Part shown: positions 53,579 to 63,511 of the stretch, piece after piece
Numbering within the stretch: the first letter of the stretch is position 1
Layout: every line of letters starts with the position of its first letter
From: a bacterium
GTDB taxonomy: Bacteria > Electryoneota > RPQS01
Direction: 5' to 3'
Assembly (NCBI GenBank): GCA_036504735.1
Contig: DASXUQ010000010.1
Span: 310,001 to 374,000, forward strand
DNA length: 64,000 nucleotides
Translations under genes and position numbers: made by a program
Notes under the pieces: generated by a model
Seen by the model: the letters and a program-made list of their open reading frames with translations, nothing else
Databases searched by the model: none
Told to the model about the DNA's origin: nothing

Positions 53579-54334
53579 TTGCAGGATGAGTTTCTGAAAC
53601 TGGTCACCGACCGGCAGAACGGCAGGCTCGATGCGGAGACCCTTCTGCGTCAGGCCGAAGAACTGCTGGCGGGATTGCCCCTCTATCCGCCGCAGGCCGT
53701 CATGTCCATCGGAATCGCCGCCGCCGACTGCCTTGACGCGGCGCCCGGCATGGCCGTGGATGTGGTGCTTAAACTGGTCTCGTCCACCGAACGTGAAGTC
53801 CGTGCGGTCACCGCCGCCATCGTCTTCCGTTTCGCGCGCTATCAGCCCGGCTACTGGATTGACACGGTTCAGCTTCTGATCGGCGATGAGGATTGGGAAG
53901 TCCGCGACCTCGCTTCGCATATCTTTGACACGCAGGAGTTCGGCGAAGGCGCGGTGGATTTCCACCTCGAGTTCGTGCTCGACACCGTTCAGAAATGGGT
54001 CGCCGATGCCAATGCGCTGACCCGCCGCGCCGCCACGCAGGCCCTGCTGGGCCACGCGTCCCGGCATGCGGAGTTTCGCCCGAAACTGCTGGAGATACTG
54101 CACCCGCTGCTCGACGACCCCAGCGAATACGTGCGCGACAATCACACCGCTGCTCTGCGCAAACTTGGCCGCGCCGATCCTGCGCTGGTGATGGATTACA
54201 TCGAACGCTCTCTTCCGTCAGCCGGCGATTTGGCGCGCGACACGTTCCGTACCGTTCTGAATCAGCCCTGGGCCGCCAAACTCCCCGAGCGTAAGTTACA
54301 ACTGTTGGCCGCGCTCAACCTTCCGGTTACCTAA
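53579..54334 (+). CDS. HEAT-repeat protein of unknown function
   Basis: 251 residues from a TTG. All-helical, with several HEAT-like pairs: TEREVRAVTAAIVFRFA, DEDWEVRDLASHIFD, ANALTRRAATQALLGHAS, PSEYVRDNHTAALRKLG. The C-terminus LPERKLQLLAALNLP caps the solenoid. Such proteins scaffold other proteins or, as AlkD types, bind damaged DNA, but the AlkD catalytic residues cannot be identified. The start is doubtful: a CTG eight codons earlier (53555) is preceded by GAGG at an ideal distance, whereas the TTG has no such signal. It follows the NYN gene and precedes atpD. Confidence 0.75.
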   Translation: MQDEFLKLVTDRQNGRLDAETLLRQAEELLAGLPLYPPQAVMSIGIAAADCLDAAPGMAVDVVLKLVSSTEREVRAVTAAIVFRFARYQPGYWIDTVQLLIGDEDWEVRDLASHIFDTQEFGEGAVDFHLEFVLDTVQKWVADANALTRRAATQALLGHASRHAEFRPKLLEILHPLLDDPSEYVRDNHTAALRKLGRADPALVMDYIERSLPSAGDLARDTFRTVLNQPWAAKLPERKLQLLAALNLPVT

Positions 54335-54381
54335 GCGCCACGCTCCGGTGTGGTGCGCACTGGAAATCCGGCACGCCGGAT
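54335..54381 (+). other. Two hairpins in the gap before atpD
   Basis: GCGCCAC (54335-54341) pairs with GTGGTGC (54350-54356) using one G-U pair; ATCCGG (54366-54371) pairs with CCGGAT (54376-54381) around CACG. The left arm repeats the 12-base sequence found before atpE. Confidence 0.45.
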
Positions 54382-54423
54382 AGTGACGGCAAGTACACAC
54401 AGAATTCTTTTCACACACGATAA

Positions 54424-55902
<1,479 letters not shown>

Positions 55903-55905
55903 TTT

Positions 55906-56310
55906 ATGGCCAAACCGTTTGAAATAGACATTGTCACGCCCGTCGGGACCGTCTTCACCGGAGAGATCTGGCACGTGCGCGCGCCCGGTTCCGACGGAGA
56001 TTTCGGTGTGCTCGCCGATCACGCGCCGCTCATGGCCGGACTGCGCGCCGGACGCCTGCGTATCGATCAGGCCACCGAGAGTTCCGATTTCGTGATTACC
56101 GGCGGCTTCTTCGAAGTCCATGATAACCGCGCCGTGGTGCTCGCCGAAAATTGCCTGCGCCGCGAAGATATCGATCTTGAACGCGCTCAGGCCGCCCGCG
56201 AGCGCGCGCTGCAGACTCTTGCCGCCGCCGCGACGCCTGAAGAGCAGGCCGAAGCCCGCATCGCCCTCGACAAAGCCACCGCCATCATCAAGTTCGCCGA
56301 AAATTCGTAA
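55906..56310 (+). CDS. atpC: F0F1 ATP synthase subunit epsilon
   Basis: 134 residues. The N-terminal beta-barrel (FEIDIVTPVGTVFTGEI, GDFGVLADHAPLMAGLRAG) binds the rotor, and two C-terminal helices (LERAQAARERALQTL onward) can inhibit ATP hydrolysis. It ends the locus; two hairpins, the second a strong terminator, follow. Confidence 0.96.
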   Translation: MAKPFEIDIVTPVGTVFTGEIWHVRAPGSDGDFGVLADHAPLMAGLRAGRLRIDQATESSDFVITGGFFEVHDNRAVVLAENCLRREDIDLERAQAARERALQTLAAAATPEEQAEARIALDKATAIIKFAENS

Positions 56311-56330
56311 GGACATGGTCCGCCATGTCC
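56311..56330 (+). other. Hairpin directly after atpC
   Basis: GGACATGG and CCATGTCC form a perfect 8-base-pair stem with a TCCG tetraloop, starting at the base after the atpC stop codon. Together with the terminator 11 bases on it probably protects the 3' end of the atp transcript. Confidence 0.5.
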
Positions 56331-56341
56331 GTCATGTGTAG

Positions 56342-56371
56342 GGGCGCACAGCCGTGCGCCCTTTTCTTTTT
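56342..56371 (+). terminator. Intrinsic terminator of the atp locus
   Basis: GGGCGCAC (56342-56349) pairs with GTGCGCCC (56354-56361) around AGCC, immediately followed by TTTTCTTTTT. This is a textbook rho-independent terminator. Confidence 0.9.
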
Positions 56372-56404
56372 GGTCTCCTGAACAAACGCGCAATTCTCTG
56401 CCCC

Positions 56405-56433
56405 TTGCAATGGTGCCGGAAATCACCTAAATT
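56405..56433 (+). promoter_or_regulatory. Promoter candidate upstream of the first exported-protein gene
   Basis: TTGCAA (56405-56410) and TAAATT (56428-56433) are separated by 17 bases, each with four of six consensus matches. It lies downstream of the atp terminator and about 30 bases before the ATG at 56470, as expected if this gene starts a new transcript. Confidence 0.4.
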
Positions 56434-56469
56434 ATCCCCATACAGCATTTCGGAAAACGGACGTGACTC

Positions 56470-57318
56470 ATGAAGCATCTTCGCGGGGCACTGCTCATCT
56501 TTGTATTAGTGCCGCTGCTTGCCCAAGCGGCGGAACTGCAATTCGGCGTCGGCGACTTCGGCAACTCCACCGGCCGCCGGAAAATCTATGTGTCCGGCCA
56601 GCAGGCCCAGCTTTCCGTGCGCGTCGTGCGGGGCGGGGGAGAGAAGTACCTCGGCTTGCCCTACTATCCTCCCGCCGGCCTGAAAATCTACGCCGGCACC
56701 AACAGCGTTGCCGGGTTTATGCAGGATGCCGCGTGGACCCATGACCTCAATCTCGTGCACTATGTTGATCGCTACCGCCTTCGTGCCGACAGCCTTTACC
56801 GCACCAAGGGAACACCTGTGGACGTGGACGGCGAGCAGAGCAATCTCGGCGAAATCTATCAGTTTACCTTTACCGTACCCGACGCGCCGCGGGACGGCAA
56901 AGTCTGTCTCCGCGCGGTGTATGATCACAGTGAGTTCGGCCATCTGGAAGCCGATATCCAGTGCATCAACGTCGTGCGCGCGCAGACCGAGGATGACACG
57001 CGTCTCATCTGGTCGAGTCTCATCAATGCCGCCTATGCCCGCAGTGACGCCCGCCGCGTGATCGCTCTCGCCGATTCCTTTATGGCCACCGGTTTCGTGG
57101 ACCCCGACTGGGCCGATCTGGCCAAAACCGTCGCCTATGAGAACGGCAACTACCGCAAGGCTCTCGAATATCTCGAAGCCAACTGGGAAGTCAACGGTAT
57201 CTCCTCCTCTGGTCAGCTTCAACAGTGGCGCGGCCAACGCGTCGCCGACACCGAGCGCCGCCAGAAAGATTACGACCGCCAGCACAAAGACCTCCTCACC
57301 AAACTCGGCCAAAAGTAG
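56470..57318 (+). CDS. Exported protein of unknown function, beta N-terminus and helical C-terminus
   Basis: 282 residues that I do not recognise. A signal peptide ends near residue 20 (LLAQAAE). Residues about 20-165 are beta-rich and Gly/Tyr-containing (LQFGVGDFG; YLGLPYYPPAGLKIYAG; YQFTFTVPDAPRDGKVCLRAVYDHS), possibly an Ig-like or lectin-like domain with a Cys pair. Residues about 170-282 form helices resembling one or two TPR units (YENGNYRKALEYLEANWEVNG). The next gene follows after 20 bases; both probably form an operon of envelope proteins. Confidence 0.75.
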   Translation: MKHLRGALLIFVLVPLLAQAAELQFGVGDFGNSTGRRKIYVSGQQAQLSVRVVRGGGEKYLGLPYYPPAGLKIYAGTNSVAGFMQDAAWTHDLNLVHYVDRYRLRADSLYRTKGTPVDVDGEQSNLGEIYQFTFTVPDAPRDGKVCLRAVYDHSEFGHLEADIQCINVVRAQTEDDTRLIWSSLINAAYARSDARRVIALADSFMATGFVDPDWADLAKTVAYENGNYRKALEYLEANWEVNGISSSGQLQQWRGQRVADTERRQKDYDRQHKDLLTKLGQK

Positions 57319-57338
57319 CAAAGAACCGAAGTCTCCTC

Positions 57339-58238
57339 ATGTCCTTTCGCCTGCACACTTTCGCGCAGATCATCGTGTTCTTGGCCCTCACGGCCACCTG
57401 TTCTTTCGCGCAATTGCGTGATCCGGAAGTGCGCCTGCCCGGCCGTCAAACCAACGTTGAAGGCATCAGCGTCGAACTCCGATCCGCCAAGCGGCATTAC
57501 ATCGAAGGCCAGGAAATCCTGCTGTTCAGGCATGTCCACTGTGATCCGGCGCGTCCTCTCCCGTGGTACACATCCGAATTCCGCGACAAGATCATCGTCA
57601 TGCAAAACGGCAGTCCCGTGCTTCAGCCCCCCAAGGGCTCCCGCTTTCCCGAGAATAACCGCCGGATCGTGTCCGATGACACCCTCACCTTCTTTGCCGG
57701 CTTCACCGGCCAGCCCTCAACCGTGCAGCAGTCCGGATTCCGCCATCTGTCGCCCGGGCACTACACAGGTTATTTTGAAGATGGCGTCACCTCGCCGGAG
57801 TTTGCCTTCATCGTCGATCCCGTCCCGGCATCCTTGCGGGCAGACTGGACGTCATTCTGCGATCTCAAACAGATCCGTCAGCGGCCCCGCATGACCCACA
57901 CGCCGGAGACGGAAGACAGCGTGCGCCGGGTCGCGGAAGTCTTTCTTGCCAAACGCGCAGGCGCGGCATGGCGGAAAGAAGCTCTGATCGATGCGCTCGA
58001 TCTCATGACGGATCATCGCCGCGAGTGGCAGCAATCGGACACTCTGTTGTGCGACCGGATCCTGACCGCGATGGCTTCAGAGCCGGAAATTATGGTCGAT
58101 ATTCTCTGCAGCGCCGTGTGCAGCAGCATCGGCTATGGTCTCACCGATTCCGGCACGGCACAGGTCTTGCGCTCTTTTGGTGAGCGCACGGGCCGCGCCG
58201 ATGTCGTGCGCGTTGCCGACCATTGGGTCCGGCAATAG
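57339..58238 (+). CDS. Exported protein of unknown function
   Basis: 299 residues, not recognised. The ATG at 57339 starts a signal peptide (FRLHTFAQIIVFLALTAT) cleaved near residue 24; a longer in-frame reading inside the preceding gene is Arg/Pro-rich and not gene-like. The first half is predicted beta (VEGISVELRSAKRHYIEGQEILL; HYTGYFEDGVTSPEFAF), the second half helical (SVRRVAEVFLAKRAGAAWRKEAL). The domain arrangement mirrors that of the preceding protein: beta first, helices last. A shared role in the periplasm is plausible but unproven. Confidence 0.75.
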   Translation: MSFRLHTFAQIIVFLALTATCSFAQLRDPEVRLPGRQTNVEGISVELRSAKRHYIEGQEILLFRHVHCDPARPLPWYTSEFRDKIIVMQNGSPVLQPPKGSRFPENNRRIVSDDTLTFFAGFTGQPSTVQQSGFRHLSPGHYTGYFEDGVTSPEFAFIVDPVPASLRADWTSFCDLKQIRQRPRMTHTPETEDSVRRVAEVFLAKRAGAAWRKEALIDALDLMTDHRREWQQSDTLLCDRILTAMASEPEIMVDILCSAVCSSIGYGLTDSGTAQVLRSFGERTGRADVVRVADHWVRQ

Positions 58239-58350
58239 CCGTGCAGTCGCCTGCGCTGCTCCTGCACCTGCTGCCGCAGGTTCTAAACGATTTCGGAGAT
58301 ATGAATCTATAGAATAGTTGCTCCCGAATTAACTCAGCGAGGAGTCTGCT

Positions 58351-58713
58351 ATGACCGCCATTACCAAGCGGTTGCTATTCTGGTTGCCCAGAGGGCTGTG
58401 TATCCTTTTTGCCTTGTTCATCAGCATGTTCGCGCTCGACGTGTTCGATGAACACGCCACCTTCCCTGATATGGCTCTCGCGTTACTGATGCACCTGATT
58501 CCTACCTTCATCATCGTCGCGGCTCTCATCGTCTCGTGGCGCTGGGAATGGATCGGCGCGCTGATTTTCAGTTGCCTTGCCGTCTTTTATATCATCGCCT
58601 TCTGGGGCAGATTTGACCTGACAGCTTACCTCTGCATTTCCGGCCCCCTGTTCCTCCTCGGCCTGCTCTTTCTGTGGAACTGGTTCCACCACGCCGAACT
58701 TAGGAGCCGATAG
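58351..58713 (+). CDS. Small integral membrane protein of unknown function
   Basis: 120 residues with four predicted membrane segments: LLFWLPRGLCILFALFISMFAL, LLMHLIPTFIIVAALIVSW, GALIFSCLAVFYIIAFW and AYLCISGPLFLLGLLFLW. It ends in a short basic tail. The ATG is preceded by GAGGAG six bases upstream, the best Shine-Dalgarno in this part of the window, so expression is likely. No enzyme motif is visible. It is followed by two hairpins, the second a terminator. Confidence 0.75.
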   Translation: MTAITKRLLFWLPRGLCILFALFISMFALDVFDEHATFPDMALALLMHLIPTFIIVAALIVSWRWEWIGALIFSCLAVFYIIAFWGRFDLTAYLCISGPLFLLGLLFLWNWFHHAELRSR

Positions 58714-58748
58714 CGCTGCCGGACTACGCCATACGATTTTTATGACAA

Positions 58749-58768
58749 ACGGGTGCGACAGCACCCGT
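58749..58768 (+). other. Hairpin upstream of the terminator after the membrane protein
   Basis: ACGGGTGC and GCACCCGT form a perfect 8-base-pair stem around GACA. It lies just before a second hairpin with a T-tract, the same two-hairpin arrangement as after atpC. Confidence 0.5.
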
Positions 58769-58775
58769 GTCGGAG

Positions 58776-58802
58776 GGGCGGATCTAAGATCCGCCCTTTT
58801 TT
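58776..58802 (+). terminator. Intrinsic terminator after the small membrane protein
   Basis: GGGCGGATC (58776-58784) and GATCCGCCC (58788-58796) pair around TAA, followed by TTTTTT. A strong rho-independent terminator. Confidence 0.9.
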
Positions 58803-58965
58803 GTCTCCGCCCGCGTGCTGGATTACCTGCATCTTCTGCCCTCCGGGCTGACGGTCCGCTGAAGGCGAGATCTCGGCTTCGCCGGACCGGAGGCCGCCGC
58901 TAGGGATACGTCTTGGGACCGCGCGGTCCCCCGCGCTGTCCCCCCGGCGAAGCCGGCCTCAGGTG

Positions 58966-58983
58966 CAGGGGTTACCCCTGCTG
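58966..58983. repeat. Short palindromic repeat, copy 2
   Basis: CAGGGG and CCCCTG around TTA, differing by one base from the copy at 39439-39456. Both copies lie in gaps about 40-60 bases upstream of a gene start. Confidence 0.5.
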
Positions 58984-59042
58984 CGGCATGGGCTTTGCAA
59001 ATAGAGTGATAGTTAATCAACAATCTTTCTATTGGATGGCCT

Positions 59043-61034
59043 ATGTTCAGCAAAATCTTGCTCCTGCTTGTCCTGTGCGGTGTGATGATTAGCGGCTCGG
59101 TGGCGGCAACCTTTGACGGTCTGCCTCAAGCGGTTGAAGCGGCAAAACAGGCTCAGCCCAACAATGCGGCGGTGTGTCATGATGTCGCCGGTGAACTGGT
59201 GCGTTTGACCGGCACCTACCCGAACTCATCACTGGTACCGGAAGCGCTGTTCCTTGCAGCCCGCCTCGAAAAGGCGTCAGGCAACAACCAGCAAGCCCTT
59301 GCTTTGGCCCAGCATGTCGTGACCACCTTTCCTGCCTCCGAAAGCTGCCCGGCGGCCTTTGATCTGGCCTATGCCGAACTGACCAAAAACGGTGCGGACC
59401 CCCTTGCCGGACTCGATCTTGCGCGGAATCTTGCCACCGCTCTCGGAAGCAGCCCTGTTGCTGGACGCTATTATGAAGTAGCCTTCAACACCTGTCGCGA
59501 CGCCAAACGCTGGCAGGATGCATTGACTCTCGGCAACCGGTACTTGAAGACCTGCACCGCCGCGACGCCGAATCCGTCGCTGGTACTGGGGCTCGGTGAT
59601 GTCGCCCTGATGGCGGCTGACACTCCGCTGGCCATGCAGATGCTGGAGAGCTTTCTGAACCGCTATCCCAAGCTGCCGCAGATCGTCGCCGTGCGTGCCA
59701 AGCTCGGCCAGATGTATGCTGCGGTGGGAAATGAGGCCAAAGCCAAAGAGAACTTCTCCGTTGCCTGGACCACATGGCAGAAAAACTCCAAAAAGACCGA
59801 ATACAATCAGGCAGAGGTTGCTCATGCGGCTGCGCTGTCCCTTTGGGAGTTGCAGACTGATCCGCGCAAAGAGTATAATGACCTCACGGCGATCAACACC
59901 TACCTTGACCGCAATCGCGCCAAGCGCCAGATGGAAAACCTGATTTCAGCGTACACGCAGGTGATGAAGACCGATCAGATCATGGCCGCCCAGGCGCTCA
60001 ATGCTATCGGGGACACCCATGCTCGCTTCGGCGATGCTCTGCTTAAACAGGGCTTCCAGCTTGCATTGAACACCAACAGCGAATCCATTCAACCGCCGTA
60101 TTTCTACTCGGCTCCCGAATATGAGAAGGCCATCGCGTCCTATTCGCAGGCCTTCGAACGCGCCCAGATGGATCAGGCCGATGTCGCCGTTCAACGGGAG
60201 AGCCATTACGCCGCGTCCCGGGCCTTCGAGCTTACTGCCAGTGATGGTGATGCTGTCTTCGCTTGGGCCATTCATCTGTATGAGAATGCTCCCAAGGCTG
60301 AAGTCGGGGAACTGGGCAATCAGGCCCGGCTGTTCTACCTGAACAAAACCGTCACCCCACTGCTCGAAGAGGGCCTGCGCTGCAAGACCGATGCGCTGGC
60401 CATGACCAAAACGCTGCCGGTCGAGAAGGAAGCCAAGGAGGTTCAGCTTACCCTCGATATGCCGCTGCGGCCTATCATGAATGATATGTTTGCCCTCAGC
60501 CAGGCGGAAATCCATAAGGTGGGCACGGCGTCCACCGAACTGGCAAGTTCCTTCAAGGCGGGTTTCCAGCCGTCATCGACCACGACGTTGGCGCAGAATG
60601 TCGACGAGAAGTTCGCCTATGCTTCCAAACTGGCGACGACCATGCAAAAGACGCTCGATGGCTTTTACAAGACCTTTCAGCAGAATAGCCTGCCGGAGCA
60701 ATCCGTCGCCTTTTGGGACAACATGATTGCCGGGTCGTACTATGAGTATGCCGCCGCCTGTCGTACCATGCAGGAAGACCTCGCGGTCTGCTCAGGCCAA
60801 TTGCCGGTCAAAAAGGATGATTCTCTCCTGCCGCTCTACACCAAATTGACCAAACTTCAGTCCAAAGGCGCGACAGAAGAGTTCGCCGGTCTGGTCCGCT
60901 GGCATGACCTGACCAACCAGTACAAGGTTCAGGATCCCATTGCTGACCGCTTAAAGGCCCGTTTGGGTGATCTGGACCCGCTCCACTACGGCACCGACAA
61001 TGACACCAATTCGGCCAGTCGCAAGAAACCTTGA
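59043..61034 (+). CDS. Exported TPR-like helical repeat protein of unknown function
   Basis: 663 residues. The signal peptide ends near residue 21 (VMISGSVAA). The mature protein is almost wholly helical with TPR-like pairs, e.g. YPNSSLVPEALFLAARLEKASGNNQQALALAQHV, LGQMYAAVGNEAKAKENF and YYAASRAFEL-type segments divided by linkers. Ala, Gln and Lys are common. No catalytic motif is seen. The N-terminal half resembles tol-pal-system YbgF-like TPRs in periodicity, but this is not enough to name it. A possible adaptor or scaffold in the periplasm. Confidence 0.7.
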   Translation: MFSKILLLLVLCGVMISGSVAATFDGLPQAVEAAKQAQPNNAAVCHDVAGELVRLTGTYPNSSLVPEALFLAARLEKASGNNQQALALAQHVVTTFPASESCPAAFDLAYAELTKNGADPLAGLDLARNLATALGSSPVAGRYYEVAFNTCRDAKRWQDALTLGNRYLKTCTAATPNPSLVLGLGDVALMAADTPLAMQMLESFLNRYPKLPQIVAVRAKLGQMYAAVGNEAKAKENFSVAWTTWQKNSKKTEYNQAEVAHAAALSLWELQTDPRKEYNDLTAINTYLDRNRAKRQMENLISAYTQVMKTDQIMAAQALNAIGDTHARFGDALLKQGFQLALNTNSESIQPPYFYSAPEYEKAIASYSQAFERAQMDQADVAVQRESHYAASRAFELTASDGDAVFAWAIHLYENAPKAEVGELGNQARLFYLNKTVTPLLEEGLRCKTDALAMTKTLPVEKEAKEVQLTLDMPLRPIMNDMFALSQAEIHKVGTASTELASSFKAGFQPSSTTTLAQNVDEKFAYASKLATTMQKTLDGFYKTFQQNSLPEQSVAFWDNMIAGSYYEYAAACRTMQEDLAVCSGQLPVKKDDSLLPLYTKLTKLQSKGATEEFAGLVRWHDLTNQYKVQDPIADRLKARLGDLDPLHYGTDNDTNSASRKKP

Positions 61035-61089
61035 TTTTTCAGTAAAAAATCGGCATATTCCGTCCGCCCCTACCGGCGGGCGAATCTCA

Positions 61090-61112
61090 GAGCACCGCTT
61101 CCGGCGGTGCTC
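61090..61112 (+). terminator. Strong hairpin after the TPR-like gene
   Basis: GAGCACCGC and GCGGTGCTC form a perfect 9-base-pair stem around TTCCG, 55 bases after the stop. GCTGTTGT follows, only a poor T-tract, so termination strength is uncertain. Confidence 0.5.
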
Positions 61113-61196
61113 GCTGTTGTAAGAAGCCCTGTCCATTTAGCCAATTGATTGTCTGATGGAGAAGGTTCTACCCTAAGCGGCATTAGCCCGAGTCTT

Positions 61197-61239
61197 CCCT
61201 TTCTCCACTTTTGTGGGGAAAGGGTTGGGATAGGGGGTG
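61197..61239 (-). repeat. Dispersed intergenic repeat, copy 2 (inverted relative to 7440)
   Basis: CCCTTTCTCCAC (61197-61208) pairs with GTGGGGAAAGGG (61213-61224) around TTTT with one G-U pair, followed by GGGATAGGGGGTG (61227-61239). Read on the minus strand it gives CACCCCC-TATCCC, then the hairpin, the same order as the copy at 7440-7512. Confidence 0.6.
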
Positions 61240-61390
61240 CTAAACCTGAACCAGTAACCAAGGTGATAACAGCAGGCCTGATCTGCATTCAAGTCTCGAG
61301 TCTTTAGTCTCAAGTCTTCCATTCCCGCCCTCTGCTCCCAAAGCGAAGTGCTAAGTACTCACGATCACAGACACAAACAATACTCATTTC

Positions 61391-63169
61391 ATGAAGCGTC
61401 GAACACATACCTGCGGGCAGCTCCGCAAGACCGATGTCGGCAAGGCCGTGCATCTTCAGGGTTGGGTCCATCGCAGCCGCGATCTTGGCGGCCTGGTCTT
61501 CATTGACTTGCGGGACCGATATGGCAAAACCCAGCTTGTGGTTCATCCCGAAGAAAATGCCGAACTGGCCGCGCGCGCCCACGAACTCCATGCCGAATGG
61601 GTAGTCGAGGTCGACGGTGTCGTGCAGGAACGGCCTGCGGGCATGATCAATAAGGACATGTCCACCGGCGAAATCGAAGTCAAGCTCACCAGCTTGGATG
61701 TCCTGAACAAGAGCCTTCCGCTGCCTTTCCAGCTTGATGAAGCTGCCAAAGCCGCCGAAGAACTCCGCCTGAAGTACCGCTACCTCGATCTGCGTCGCCC
61801 CGAGTTGCAGGAGATCCTGATGCTCCGCCACCGCGTGGCTGCCATTGTTCGGGAGCATTTCTCTACCGAAGGCTTCTGTGAGATCGAAACTCCGTTTCTG
61901 GTCAAAAGTACCCCGGAAGGTGCGCGGGACTATCTGGTTCCCAGCCGCATCTTCCCCGGTGAATTCTATGCCTTGCCCCAGTCCCCCCAGCTCTACAAGC
62001 AGTTGCTGATGGTTGCCGGCATGGACCGCTATTTCCAGATCGTAAAATGCTTCCGCGATGAGGATCTGCGCTCCGACCGCCAGCCTGAATTCACTCAAGT
62101 CGACGTCGAAATCAGCTTCCCCGACCGGGATATGATCTTCGAAACCGCCGAACGGCTCTTCGAGAAGATTCTCAAGGAAGGGTGGGGATTAGCCCTTCCT
62201 ACGCCGTTCCCGCGACTCTCCTACAAGTATGTGGTCGAAACCTATGGCAGTGATAAGCCGGACCTTCGCTTCGGCCTGCCCTTCTTCAATGTCACTGAGG
62301 ACTTGCGGCTCACTGACTTCCGCGTCATCGCCGAGTCCGTCCAAAACGGTGGTGTAGTTATTGGGCTATGTGTCGATGGCAAGGCGTCTGTGTCCCGTAA
62401 AGATATTGCTGAACTTGAAGAAATTGCCCGTAACTCGGGGTTGCAAGGGGTCTTATCTCTTAAATACACCGAAGAAGGCTTCTCCGGAGTCCTTGCCGGA
62501 AAGGTCGATGAAGAGAGTCTCAAGGCCGTCGTCGAACAGATGAATGCCAAGCGCGGCGATCTCATCCTGCTGGCAGTTGGCAAGAAGAGCCAGATCCTGA
62601 AGGGCCTCGGCGTCCTCCGCCGCAAGCTCGCCGACCGCTTCAAGCTGTTTGATCCCACTGCCCGCACCAATCCGTCCATCTTCTGGGTGACTGATTTTCC
62701 GCTGTTCGAGCGCGATGAAGACACCGGGGAGGTCAATGCATCTCACCATCCCTTCACCGGTTACTTGGCCGAAGATGCCCATATGCTCGAAACAGAACCG
62801 TGGAATGTCCGCTCCACCTCTTATGACTTGGTCATGAACGGCAGTGAACTCATTTCCGGCTCCATCCGTATCCATGATCCCATCCAGCAGGCCAGCATTT
62901 TCCGCCTGCTCGGCATTTCCGATGAGGAAGCTGAACTGCGCTTCGGTTTCCTGCTCGAGGCACTCAAATTCGGTGCACCCCCCATGGGCGGTCTGGCCAT
63001 TGGCCTCGACCGCACCATCATGGCCCTCACCGGGGGCTCCATCCGTGACGTCATTGCGTTCCCCAAGACAAATCTGGCCCAGTCCCTCATGGATGGCTGC
63101 CCATCACCGGTCAACCCGAAACTGCTTGATGATCTGCATCTCAATCTGACGGAACCTCGGAACTCATAA
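61391..63169 (+). CDS. aspS: Aspartate--tRNA ligase (bacterial type)
   Basis: 592 residues. Class IIb synthetase. The N-terminal OB anticodon domain (about 1-110; LQGWVHRSRDLGGLVFIDLRDR) precedes the catalytic core with motif 2 in FRDEDLRSDRQPEFTQ and motif 3 GLDRTIM. A GAD insertion (about 290-420) marks the bacterial form. QSPQLYKQLLMVAG and the class II signature are intact. Whether it is discriminating or charges tRNA-Asn too cannot be judged. The start ATG follows a weak ribosome site; a long gap with repeats lies upstream. Confidence 0.98.
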   Translation: MKRRTHTCGQLRKTDVGKAVHLQGWVHRSRDLGGLVFIDLRDRYGKTQLVVHPEENAELAARAHELHAEWVVEVDGVVQERPAGMINKDMSTGEIEVKLTSLDVLNKSLPLPFQLDEAAKAAEELRLKYRYLDLRRPELQEILMLRHRVAAIVREHFSTEGFCEIETPFLVKSTPEGARDYLVPSRIFPGEFYALPQSPQLYKQLLMVAGMDRYFQIVKCFRDEDLRSDRQPEFTQVDVEISFPDRDMIFETAERLFEKILKEGWGLALPTPFPRLSYKYVVETYGSDKPDLRFGLPFFNVTEDLRLTDFRVIAESVQNGGVVIGLCVDGKASVSRKDIAELEEIARNSGLQGVLSLKYTEEGFSGVLAGKVDEESLKAVVEQMNAKRGDLILLAVGKKSQILKGLGVLRRKLADRFKLFDPTARTNPSIFWVTDFPLFERDEDTGEVNASHHPFTGYLAEDAHMLETEPWNVRSTSYDLVMNGSELISGSIRIHDPIQQASIFRLLGISDEEAELRFGFLLEALKFGAPPMGGLAIGLDRTIMALTGGSIRDVIAFPKTNLAQSLMDGCPSPVNPKLLDDLHLNLTEPRNS

Positions 63170-63455
63170 CCTGTAACTGGCCGTGTTACGGCCTCGAGAG
63201 GGGTGAAGTACATGGCGTGTTCGACTTAGTCGGCTCGCATCCGGCAAAGCTCATTCTGATAAGTGACGCCGTCCCGATAGCCCCCAACAGGGGGATCTAA
63301 TCGCGCTGTCATCGCGTTTTCAAAAACGAACCCGGCCTATTGGCCGGCAGTTCGCTGTCTATGATTTTGTAACCTTCATCTTTTAAATCGCTTGCAATCG
63401 AGCACGCCGCCGCTGACCTTCAGCGGAGCCGGATCGGTCAGAGGCATCCCTTGGC

Positions 63456-63484
63456 TTGACTATCGTCTTGCTAAATGTTATCTT
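63456..63484 (+). promoter_or_regulatory. Sigma-70-type promoter for the phoH-family gene
   Basis: TTGACT (63456-63461) and TATCTT (63479-63484) are separated by 17 bases. Predicted start near 63491 yields a leader of about 165 bases before the TTG at 63655. The -10 hexamer equals that of the promoter at 2088-2115. Confidence 0.65.
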
Positions 63485-63511
63485 AATAGGACGGTTTTGA
63501 GGCCATTTCAC

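Larger units (their letters stand above)
58714..59042. other. Intergenic region between the membrane protein and the TPR-like gene
   Basis: 329 bases without a convincing gene. It contains the two-hairpin terminator at its left, a GC-rich middle with several short self-complementary runs, and the palindromic repeat copy 2 at 58966-58983. The last 50 bases are A+T-rich, as expected for a promoter, but no clear -35/-10 pair is seen. Confidence 0.6.
61035..61390. other. Intergenic region between the TPR-like gene and aspS
   Basis: 356 bases without a gene. It holds the hairpin at 61090-61112, dispersed repeat copy 2 at 61197-61239, and four AGTCT words at about 10-base intervals between 61290 and 61320. 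No promoter with a convincing -35/-10 pair is visible before aspS. Confidence 0.6.

Noticed and set aside
63170-63455. A tRNA or other known structured RNA in the gap after aspS
   Set aside because: Several short hairpins exist but no cloverleaf, no T-loop GTTCRA with matching acceptor stem, and no known RNA consensus was recognised.
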